From assembly GCF_945859705.1 (NCBI RefSeq), contig NC_079136.1, positions 122,416,028 through 122,480,027 of the forward strand: a DNA stretch of 64,000 nucleotides, given 5' to 3'. Shown here piece by piece: positions 12,441 to 22,576 of the stretch. The notes below the pieces were generated by a model that was given only the letters and a program-made list of their open reading frames with translations, had not been told where the DNA came from and searched no databases. Each line of letters starts with the position of its first letter. Within the stretch, counting starts at the first letter, position 1. Source of the stretch: Episyrphus balteatus. Lineage: Eukaryota; Arthropoda; Insecta; Diptera; Syrphidae. A program made the translations under genes and the position numbers.

Positions 12441-13656
12441 GAAGTTAATTTCATAAATTATACTAAAAAAAAAGTAATAGGTTGTTAAATTTGTTAATTT
12501 GTAACTTTTTTTTCTATTCCTGCCATAAAAACACAATAAAAAAGATATTAAAACTCCAAAAACTTAGCTGCAAGTATTTATGATAAACTTTTGTATGAGC
12601 TCGACACACTGTTGAAAAATAAGGATCACTAACTTAATATCTCATTAAAAAAGTTTATAGAACGACGGAACTTGCACTAAAAGTTATAATTTTGTCCTGA
12701 ATCGACTCAAAAATTAATTCACCACAAATTTCATCGGTGAAATAAAATCTGAATGGATAAGCTTACAAATCAAGGGTACCACAAGGTTCTACTTTAGGTC
12801 TTTTCTTTTCTTTTTGTTTTGTTTTTTTTTTTTCAAAAAATTCAGGAACTCACCCTTATGAAAATTTCCAAATACGGATATGGCATAAATAAACGACAAA
12901 TTTAAAAATTAGTTTTATATCAAATAGAAAAATTACAGAAATTTTACCGAAGATTTTCGGTTTTAAATGTTAAATCTCACCTTAAATGTCTCGTTAAATT
13001 GGCACTTATCTCTATATTTATTAAATAATTTAAAAAAAAAAACATGTTTGATAACTTAAAACATAATCATCACAAACAAAATTATTTTGAAAGTTTAAAG
13101 TAGCTAACTACTTTGTTTCTACCTGTAGTAGAATTTTTGAATTTTAAAGCCCTGAAGCAAACGAAACTTTTGAAACTGGGTTTCAAATGCATACTTCAAA
13201 GAACATTTTGCTAGTAAATTCAATTATAAGTATTTGAAATAGAAAGTGTAACTAAGCGGGGAAGGTACACAAGCAAAAGGTATTTAAAAGATGAGTTTTA
13301 TATGAAAAATTCCTTAAAATGTTGGTTCTAAAAAAAACAAAGGTACTTAAGCGGGTTAGGCACTTAAGTGAGAAGCATTTATTCGGGTTTTACTGTATCA
13401 ACATTCACAAAACAATTTCTGGAACGAACACATTTTGATTTTTGTCAAGTAAAGTAAATTGTTTTTACAAGTTTTTTTATTATAAAAAAAAAATAACTCA
13501 AAAAATTCTTCCAAACTGCCAAGTAATTAACATTTCTTGAATATTTTTTTCAAAAAAAAAAAAAATTAATATTTCAATTTTTTAAAGAAAAACAGAACAA
13601 ATCCTTTTTCTTTATATAAAATTAAATTACTCCGAAGTGAAAAATAAAAAATAACA
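12441..13656. other. Non-coding stretch
   Basis: AT-rich sequence without a supported gene, RNA or repeat boundary. Confidence 0.45.
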
Positions 13657-13855
13657 CCAGTCAGTCTGTCAGTCTGTCAGTCTGTCAGTCTGTCAGTCTG
13701 TCAGTCTGTCAGTCTGTCAGTCTGTCAGTCTGTCAGTCTGTCAGTCTGTTAGTCTGTCAGTCTGTCAGTCTGTCAGTCTGTCAGTCTGTCAGTCTGTCAG
13801 TCTGTCAGTCTGTCAGTCTGTCAGTCTGTCAGTCTGTCAGTCTGTCAGTCTGTCA

Positions 13856-13913
<58 letters not shown>
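13657..13913 (+). repeat. TCAGTCTG minisatellite passing into TCTG microsatellite
   Basis: About 24 head-to-tail copies of the 8-mer TCAGTCTG (one TTAGTCTG variant near 13747) run into a pure TCTG tract at about 13858-13913. The order suggests the 8-mer grew out of the tetramer by an A/T change in alternate units. The D-R-Q-T frame on the minus strand is a by-product of the repeat. Confidence 0.95.
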
Positions 13914-14720
13914 ATACGAACCTACAGCCTAAATGGATGGACCGATTTATGTAAACTTGGTATGTAGCGTTATTTGGCGACTCTCCAGAGGGGTTTTTGG
14001 AATTAATTTTTTTGGACAAAAAATAACGGTACTTGTCATATACCGATTTTAGTAAAATTGAAATATGAAAACGGCTCTACCGATTTTGTTTAAAAAATTC
14101 AAATGCTAGTTTTAAGCTAAGGTATACATCTCCTAATGAAAAAAATTTTCTTTCAAAATCATTATTAACGGTACCTGCCATAGAACCGTTTTTTTCAAAT
14201 CCGATTATCTCCGAAACTACTTATTCGATTGCAACGAAACTTTTTGTGAAGAAGCATTTATATAATTTAAATATAAACCAAAAATAAAATTTTCAAACAA
14301 ATAATTTTTGGGTTTTTAAAAAAATTTTGAAAATTTTTGTTTGAAAAATCAAATTTTCGAAAACGGGGCATTGAATTTTTTTTTGAAATTTTGTTTTAGT
14401 GATTTCTACAAAATGGCATACCAATCTTATTTTAAAACTTTTTTTCCAAAAAATTATTTATAAAAAATTTGTTTTTTAAAAAACGGCTCAAACGATTTTG
14501 AAAATTTTTTTTTCGAAAAATGCATCTAAATATATCAATCAAAACTGCATACTTGTTTTGGAGGGCAATTTGATTTCAGATTTTATTTAATTTTTTTTTT
14601 CTAAACGAATTTTATTTTTTTTTTTCCAAATTTCTATATAAAAAGTCTTAAAAATTTAAGCAACTTTAACTCGAAGAGCAAGTTCGTGCTACCCAGTCGT
14701 GCATTTTATTAATCACGCAA
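13914..14720 (+). repeat. Dispersed repeat starting at the TCTG tract, copy A
   Basis: The sequence directly after the satellite (ACGAACCTACAGCC..., GGACAAAAAATAACGGTAC, CAAATCCGATTATCTCC, ending near GTTCGTGCTACCCAGTCGTG) is repeated in inverted orientation at about 17310-18190. Fragments appear near 34910-35110. No protein is encoded. A microsatellite fixed to one end is common for some non-autonomous elements, but I cannot assign a class. Confidence 0.6.
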
Positions 14721-15281
14721 ACATGTTTAAAAAGAATAAATAATTTCAAAAATTAAAAACAATGGAACCAATGAACTTACTAATTTAACAAAAAAATAAT
14801 TTTATTCAAATAAAATTCCAAGAACCCCATAAATACTTCCTCCACATTTTTCTGTCACCCGATATTACGCAGCATCTACAATAATTCTACATCATTCAAA
14901 AAGAATTTCTCTCACTCTCTTATCCAAGAAATCTACCCTCGCAAAAAAAAAAAAAAACAACACAAAAAATTCCCAACAACCTCCACACAAAATATATTTC
15001 ATCTGCTAACATTGAATAATTGTTTACCCAAAAACAAAACAAAACCCAGATAAAGCTATACCCGCAAACAAAAACACAATTAATCCCTCATAAAAATTCA
15101 TTTAAAGGAATTTATTACTACCTCTTATTCTTATCAGTTAAAATTTCTCTAGAAATTATGGCAATACAGCACGTTTATCATCAAAAAAAAAAAAACATGC
15201 AAAAGATACATGACCCCAAAATGTCAAATCTTTTTGTAAAGCGTCTTTCATAACAAAGAAAAAAACAAAATAAAAACTTAC
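14721..15281. other. Non-coding stretch, presumed intron of the 15.5-kb gene
   Basis: This lies downstream, on the minus strand, of the GTAAGT donor at 15281. It would be the start of the first intron of that gene. No following exon is recognised in the window. Confidence 0.4.
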
Positions 15282-15529
15282 ACAACATTATCAACAGCGT
15301 CAATAATTTGGGGATCGAAATGAAATCCTCGATCCTCCTTAACCATATAAGCCGGTAAGGAATCAATAATCGCATTTGCCTTATCATTGTACGAGCCCAA
15401 CAATTCTCGATATTTTGAATAAACGATCCTTTTCAATTGTGGATTTGTCGATTTATTGTTGTTGTTGTTATTCGTGTTCAATAACGCTGGCTGTTGTTGC
15501 GTGGGTTGTGTTTGAATTGTTGCCGCCAT
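15282..15529 (-). CDS. First coding exon of an unrecognised gene (N/Q-rich N terminus)
   Basis: The exon starts at ATG 15529 (MAATIQTQPTQQQ...) and runs 82 codons plus two bases to 15282, where a consensus donor GTAAGT follows (15281-15276). The start fits better than the GTG/ATG-like positions upstream because the N-terminal extension there is basic and low-complexity. The first 30 residues are rich in Q and N, including a run of six N. The remainder is a well-behaved, probably conserved helical segment with the phrases YSKYRELLGSYNDK and IIDSLPAYMVKEDRGF. I do not recognise the family and assign no function. Rows of AAC/AAT codons come from an expandable triplet tract. No further exon of this gene is recognised to the left, so the intron is at least several kb or the rest lies outside the window. 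Confidence 0.65.
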
Positions 15530-16656
15530 TATTATGTAACGGTTTTTATTTCTTTTTAAACAATAAATCACTATTTATAAAAAAAAGTTAATCGATTATG
15601 AATTTGAAATATATTGATCAAACACAATTTGAAATGGAGATGAATTATTATTAAAAAAAATTTGTATGAGTCACTTTCATGAAAGATATATCACACACAA
15701 AATTGAAAGATGCCTTGACTTGTACCCGGTTAATAAAGATTCATTAAAAAAAAAAATGTATCTTTGTTTGGGAATTTTGGCATCCGAAAAAAAAAGCCGA
15801 GACCTTCAAAAAATAACCGAAATTCTTATTTAATTCCGTAATCCGATTAGGGTCAAGACAGTCAGTCAGCCAGCCGGTGCGGTTAGTGTCCGGCAAAATG
15901 GTGATGATGATGGTAATAGTAACGCAGTCACTTAAAATGTGTTTGACGTTTGGATTGAGTCAAAAGTGGCTCAGGGCTCAGGGGTACCAGCCAAAGTACA
16001 TTTATTTCGTTGTTGTCGACTTGGAGAAGCCGCACAGTTGGTCCATTTTATTTTTTTATTTTTGGACACAGACCGATTGCGCCACACGCTGATTCAATGA
16101 GTCACAAATCCGTCGAGACAAGGGATCAGAAAAAAAAACAAAAATTTCAAAATTGATATCGCCGATGACGGTTAACGAAATTCCGAACTCTTTCACATGG
16201 GTGGCAGCGCAGCGTTTATTGGGTTCTTTGTTTTGCTATATTGGTTGGTCACACAATAAAAAAGATTAGGCTTAGGCTAGAGTAGGCTTTGTGTATTTTT
16301 TTTTTTTTTGTTTGTTTTGTTTTTACTTTCTTAGAAGTATTTATACGAATAAATGAATGAAGAGAAGAACTATTCGTTGCGACGATACTTTAACGAATGA
16401 CCATCGTTGGGGAACATTAAACGTCTGGTACACTGGCAAAGTGTATCTACTACCGTATCTGATGTATCCATCCGCTCTGCGTGCATCTACAATAACTTGC
16501 TTAACTTAGACTTACTACAGGCAATGGGTATGATGGTGGGTTTTTTTTTTTTTTTTAAATAAAAGCACTGTGGGGCCATAGGGTGCTTTAAGGGGTTTAC
16601 TACGAAAAACTGCAATATTTTACTTCGACTAATTTGGGATTTTAGGTCGATAATAA
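15530..16656. other. Upstream region of the 15.5-kb exon, no gene seen
   Basis: This is presumed 5' UTR or promoter DNA of the minus-strand gene. A less AT-rich patch at 15850-16130 contains GTCAGTCAGCCAGCCGGTGC and (ATGGTG)-like repeats. No TATA/Inr pair could be placed with confidence. Confidence 0.35.
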
Positions 16657-17288
16657 CACTGGTCGGCAAAAAAACATAAAAAGTCGGGAGCAAGAACTCT
16701 GTAAGGTGATTTAAAATAAACTTGATTGTGCTGAATTCAAAACAGTTTACAGATTTTTTCCATCACGTCTAGTTTTTGAGCTCTGCTCATCACAATTTTC
16801 GCCATAAAGTTCCAAAAACTAATTTTAAATGAAATGTTTTTTGACATTTTTAATCTAAAAATATTATTTTTCCGTAATATTTTGCTATTTTTTCAACAGA
16901 ATCAGGAGTCGAAAACTGAAATTTACTTCAAATCTGCTTCAAAAACCATAAGTTACCTTAACCACCAACATTTTGAGATATCATACCTTTCTATACCAAA
17001 TATCTTTTAGAAAAAAAATAATTTTTAAAAAATAAAAATAAACGTATTTAAGACGATAAAATATGGCTTTTGAATATTGCATATGTAGTTTTGCGAAAAA
17101 AAAAATTTAACAGTGATGAAATTCAACGCCAAAAGTACCACAAAAACGCGTTTTTGACCTGTTAATATTTAAATATTTCGAAAATTTGACGTGTCAGTGA
17201 AATTTTGACTTCAGATTCGGAATCAGCACACAAAAGTCCTTTAGAAAAGTATGGTTTGGTTCAAGCTACATTTTCGTTGCCGACCAGT
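16657..17288. mobile_element. CACTGGTC-family element, short copy
   Basis: Ends CACTGGTCGGCAA (16657) and TTGCCGACCAGTG (ending 17288) form inverted repeats matching the 1869-2919 element with one change. The interior holds the family phrases GACTTCAGATTCGGAATCAGC and TTTAGAAAAGTATGG. Flanking bases are TAA and TAC, so the 3-bp duplication seen at copy 1 is imperfect here. It is 632 bp against 1051 bp for the fuller copy, so it is probably an internal-deletion form. Confidence 0.65.
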
Positions 17289-17309
17289 GTACGGTAATTT
17301 TTTAAACAA

Positions 17310-17681
17310 AAAAAAAAAAATAAAATGCACGACTAACATTTTTGAGACTTATGAAAACTTGGTAAATTTTTATGAAAATAAAAATAAAAAATAAAAAAAC
17401 AAACATAAAATTCGTTCTTCAAATTAAAAAAAAAAAACAAATCTTTAAATGAAATCGAGCTCCAAAAAAAGTATGCAGTTTAATTTCTTTTTTAAAGATG
17501 CATTTTTAGAAAAAAAATTTCTAAATCGTTAAAACCTTGTTCTAATTTTTTATATAAATTTTTTTTTTTTGAAAAAAAAGTTGGTATGCCATTAAGCAGA
17601 AACTATTAATCAACACCTAAAATCAAAAAAAAAAAAAAAAAAAATACAAAAAATACAAAAAATACAAAAAAAAAAAAAATA

Positions 17682-17718
<37 letters not shown>

Positions 17719-18190
17719 AAAAGTAGTTTTAAGTAGTTTTAATTAGTTTGTAAGTAGTTTTAATTAGTTTGTAAGTTTTTAAAATAAGAAAAAAAAAATG
17801 ATAAGATTCCAAGTTTTTTTTAAATTATTTCTTGGTGAAAAATAAAAACCATTGAAATATTAGTATAAAAATAGTTATAAGGCCGAAAGGCATTAGTATT
17901 AAGAAAATTGAATTATAACTTAGAGTGCCCGTATAGGGCCAGTAAGTTAGTTGTAAGTAATTGATAAGTAGGCTAGTTTTTATGAATTTTTGTCTAGCTT
18001 TAAGATAGTTTTAAGTTGATGAAAAATAAAAATGAATTGAAAATTGAAATTGAAAATTGACCTAAAATCAAAATTTCAAAAAAAAATTCAATGTCTCGTT
18101 TTCGAAATTTTTTTTTAAATCCAAAAATTATTTTTTTCAAAATTTAATTTTTGATTTATATAAAAATTATAAAAGTGCTTTTCTTTTGTG
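17310..18190 (-). repeat. Dispersed repeat, copy B, inverted and split by a retroposon
   Basis: Read on the minus strand this matches 13914-14720. Examples are ATGGCATACCAA (17581-17592 complement) and the block with TTGAATTTTTTTTTGAAA and GAAAACGAGACATTG. It is interrupted by the insertion at 17629-18060, which has a 14-bp target duplication taken from this repeat. Confidence 0.6.
17629..18060 (+). mobile_element. Short retroposon with 14-bp target duplication
   Basis: The insert is bracketed by ACCTAAAATCAAAA at 17615-17628 and 18060-18073, a perfect 14-bp direct repeat belonging to the host repeat. The left side is A-rich with repeated TACAAAAAA. Then come repeats of AAGTAGTTTTAATTAGTTTG, a unique middle part (GGCCGAAAGGCATTAG, AGAGTGCCCGTATAGGGCC), and a right end of (AAATTGAA)-type repeats. 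Long, variable direct repeats and a simple-sequence tail are typical of target-primed retrotransposition. It encodes no protein, so it is a SINE or a severely 5'-truncated LINE. Confidence 0.65.
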
Positions 18191-18643
18191 GTTTTCCGGG
18201 AAATTGAGATAAAACCATTTTTTACCATTAAAAAGTCACCCCTCCCACTTCCCGAACTCTTGTAGCCCGTTATTTATTTTTCTCTGTCATTTTTATCATA
18301 TTCCCCTCCCCTTCTAATGGATTTTATCCTACTATAACATTTTTTACTTTTTACAATTTTTGAAGGCTTTGGCACATTTAAAGAGAAAGTATCTTATTTT
18401 GTTGTTCTAGGAGTATGCGCAAGTTCGATAATTTTAATTAATTAGCAGTGTGTTTTATTAGTAAGAAATCTGATGATTGGTTTGAGTTAGTTTCCAAAGT
18501 CATATGCGTTTCTTGGAATTTCTTGTTTTCAAAGGATAAGTTCAAAGTTTTATCTTTTTGACTCTTTAACAGAATGTTTTTTTTTTTTATTAAAAATTCT
18601 AATCGTGAGTTTATTTTGATTTTCTGAGTTATTTTTGAAATTT

Positions 18644-19298
18644 CACGTTGGGCGCCAATTAGCTATTTGGAGTTTTTATTAATGTTTAAGAAGCCAGTTT
18701 GGTTTGGTTTTTACAAATTCTTCTAAGAATAGTTTGGTTTACTTTATCCAATCTCATAGGAACTTTTATGCTTTCTAGTAGTAGTAATCTAAGCCGATAA
18801 ATGTGTTAACTTTTAGTTAAGTGAATATATATTTTCCTTATAAGAGATTTATCTCAATTTTTAGTAGGGAAAATTTTTGCCATTAGTCTTTTGTTGGGCG
18901 CCATTTTTGGAATTGTTTTTTTTTTTATGATTTATTTAAAATTTCAATAACGTGAATATATGTACATAATATATACATAATAATTAAAATCTAAATAAAT
19001 TACTGTAAGCTATTGAAAAACATAGTTTTGAATTTAATGCATTTAAAATTGTCATTTACAGACTCGATGCAAAAGTAAAGCTTATTGAATATTGTTATCA
19101 AGTGATAAGAGATTGATTGAAAATAATCTCTAAGGCAATTATTTAACCAAAAAGTTCCTATATAAGTGTTTTAAGTTTCACATTGGGCGCCACTCAAATA
19201 AAAGCTAACTGTTTTCGTATTCAGAGAATTCAAAGCAATATTACAAAGACATATTTTTAAATTTACTCCCGAAACTCGTGTGCGTTGGGCGCCATTTT
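18644..19298. other. Four copies of TTGGGCGCCA in 655 bp
   Basis: The motif sits at 18644-18657 (CACGTTGGGCGCCA), 18893-18905, 19181-19194 (CACATTGGGCGCCACT) and 19284-19298. The two copies preceded by TTTCAC match the 3' end of tRNA-Lys. On the minus strand they read TGGCGCCCAACGTG, the tRNA-Lys primer-binding string of many LTR retroelements. TTGGCGCC also resembles an E2F site. No LTRs or polyprotein are visible around them. Which explanation holds is open. Confidence 0.55.
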
Positions 19299-22200
19299 AA
19301 TACTTTTTTTTTGTAATTTTCAAAAAAGAAAATCTGTTTTTGACATTACAGATTAAGTGAAATCAAAGAAGAACAAACCTTATTTCGATTTTTATTTCCT
19401 CTTAAAAATCTACTTAACCTCACTGTGTATTATGAGACAAAGTGACTGACTGACTAAGTGCTGGTCTGTTTGCGTGTGTGTGACTGGTTTTTTTTTTTAG
19501 TTTTGTTTTTATTTTGTATTCCCTTTATTGTTTTTTTTTTGTTTTTGTATTTTTAAAGGTATACAAAAATTTTCGCACTGTGAGTGCATTTTTAAGGTTT
19601 AAAATGCAAACGGTCTAAAGATTCTAATGTAACGCTATAAGCCATCGGCCGGTGACGACGATGCGACGTGCGTCGGTCGCAGCTGCACCGCTAGACAGAG
19701 TCTATAAGTCTAAGTGAATCAATCCTAAGTCATAATAGATTAATGTCCATTCTTTTATAGAATAGTTTTCAAAAAGGGCAAACATCTCGAGTTCTTTTCT
19801 CGTCACAAATTCAAAGTTGAAAAAGTTTCTAAGTAGATTTTTTTTATGTATTTTTGTAGGAAGCAAAATTCAATTTTAACTGTCTGTCGCCAAATCAAGA
19901 CATCACGAATTGTTAATAAATCTATGTTTTGATACTAAAATTTGTACGTGATATTGTCAATATATAAAATGAGACTGAAGGTGATGATTGTTAAGAAAAT
20001 TTCAATAAAAATTAATTAATTGCACTTTTCTTTGAGGTTTTCTGGTTTAATTTATATTTATTTTTATTTTTAATGATTTGGGTGTGTCCAACCCCAGGTA
20101 ATGATTTATTTATTTTTTTATGAGAAATAACAAAGGATTTCTGATATAGGTATGCGACTGACAGTAAATTCGAATGTTTGTTTACGGTTGAATATCCTTG
20201 GCATCACATTAAAAACAAAATTGTGTAAATATTTATTTAAGATGAAAAAAATCTTTTTAAGCGAATTTTATTTAAAATAAATAGAATGGTTTTTTGGAAA
20301 TGGAGATTTGTTTCTTCAAAATTGTGTGTTATGATGCGTAATAATGTATTTAAAGTCATTGCACTAATTGGTTGCGTTACTTGTTTTTCTTCACTTTAAA
20401 TAGAGGAATAAAGGTGGGAAAAATTGACAAAACTCGATTTCAACTCGTATGTTTCTTGACTTTTACTTCAAGAGAACGTCATTTTACATAAACTATAACT
20501 GGCGTACAAACAAAGCGCTTTTAACGATACCTCATTTCTCAAATTATGATAAGTAGTTTAGAAGTTATGGGGAAACATACATGCTTTGTTCATCTGTTCC
20601 ATCATAGCTTTTAAAGTACTTATCATATTTTGAAAAATAAGGTATTGTTGGATGCACCTAATTTGTGCCCATAATATGACATCAAATTAACTTTAATATG
20701 GCGCCTTCGAGAAGCAAAACTATGAAATATATGATTTTGTACAAAAAAAAAAAAATTCAAAGTTAAATGGTAGATATTTGAACCCATTTGCCAAATTACA
20801 ACATTACTTTTTTTATCAACCATCTTTATATTAAAAGCAAGCACTTGATAAAATGATATCGAAAACGTGCTATCCAAATAAAAACCACTGCTATATAATT
20901 TAATTTAGATTTATAGTTGTATTAATCTTTCACAAAACCATTGAGTTTCCTCACTTAAATATTTTACAATTAAGAAACACATCATCCATACAAATTTCTC
21001 TTCCTATAAAAATTCTAAATTTAATTTCCACTCTACCCACTTATTACAAGCTTTGATCTTGACCAATTTTCATTCTATTATATATTTTAACTATAAATTA
21101 AAAAAAAAAAAAAAAAAACAAAATAATAATCATATAAACCGGTGTAATACAACAAATAAAAAAGTTCTATAAAAAAATTCTGTTCTCATTTAATCAAAAA
21201 CTCTAAAAAGCCACATCACTCAAAAAATATAAACCACCACCCCCTCGTAAACATTAAAAAACCACCTACGTTGGGTTTCTCTTGAATTAAAGAAAAAAAA
21301 AAAATAAAATTTACGAAAGATTAAAAATTTTACATTTTGTGTGAAAAATAAAATAAAATTATGAAAATGAAAATTTATTCATATTTGTTTTCAAAATTTC
21401 AAATTAATCATCACACCAAAAATAATGCAGAAAATGGGAATAGGTTTTCCCTGCGCAATTTAATTAAAAAAAAAAAAAACGAAGAAAAATAACAAAAATA
21501 ATAAAAAAAATTATAAAAATTATTTTTTTTTTTTTAACTTTATTCGTGTAGTTTTTAAATAATAATTCAAATTAAATTTGTTGAAAAAAAAGAATAGAAA
21601 TTCAATTTTTCAAAACGCCTCGCCGCATATAATTCAAATAGATAAATTTTGTTTAATTTTTTTTTTTTTAAGTTTAGATTCTAAAGAAATGCGGAAAATC
21701 ATAATAGAAGAAAATGATGATGCAATTAATTTGCTAATTCAAATTAAATCAAATAAATAAACAATAAAATTCTTAACTTATTACTGTGTGTTGGAGTGTT
21801 GTTTAATCTTTATAAGATTAGATGATGATTTTGAATAAAATTCCTTTGTTATTTTTTCTGAGATTAAAAAATTTGTGTATTTTTTTTTTTTTTAAGTTAG
21901 ATAAATGTCAGTTGTTGTGGATGAAAAGATAAAGATTTTCTTTCATTATTCGTATGCATTTTGTTTTCATTAAAAAAATACAATATAAAAACAATCCACT
22001 GACGTCTAGACAAATATTATTTTTTTGAAAATTCACTTAAGAGAGAGATTTTTCGTTGAATTCACAAAGGCATTTCCGCTATCGAAAATAAATCGATGTT
22101 TTGCATTTGTTTTTGTTATTTTATTTTATTTTTTTTTTTTTTTGTTTAAAATAAATAAATTTTTGTAAAATTTAATTTTTATTTATGAATGATTTTATTT

Positions 22201-22576
22201 TTAAAACAATGAACGTCAATTTAAAATTAAAAAAAAAAAAGACAAAAAAAGAAATTTAGACGGAACTGTAATTGGGTTACCTGCCAATTATTTCTATAGT
22301 AACACACCTACGCTTTTCAAAACGGCCATTGCTCTTGACTGACGGCCTAAAAGCAATTTGTCTTATTTGTGTTTTTATTATTTTCTATAGCTAAATTGGT
22401 TTTGAAATTAGTATTTCTGACGCATGGTTTTCATTTTTTTTTTTTTGTTTTTGTACAAAAATTAAACCAGATTCCAATTTTTTGTATTGTAAATTTAGAA
22501 AGGATCTAGGGATCATTGAACGCAAACACAAAATATTTTATTATTTATTATTTTATATATATATATATATATTTTA
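19299..22576. other. Non-coding stretch
   Basis: A GC-richer patch at 19640-19705 (GGCCGGTGACGACGATGCG, CGTCGGTCGCAGCTGC) stands out in AT-rich DNA and could be promoter or regulatory sequence, but no coding exon is attached to it. The rest has long A and T runs, and a TA microsatellite lies at about 22554-22572. Confidence 0.4.

Noticed and set aside
13657..13913. Regular short repeats that might be taken for a CRISPR array or a Q/T/D/R protein
   Set aside because: There are no unique spacers; it is a head-to-tail minisatellite in a eukaryote and the frame is repeat-driven.
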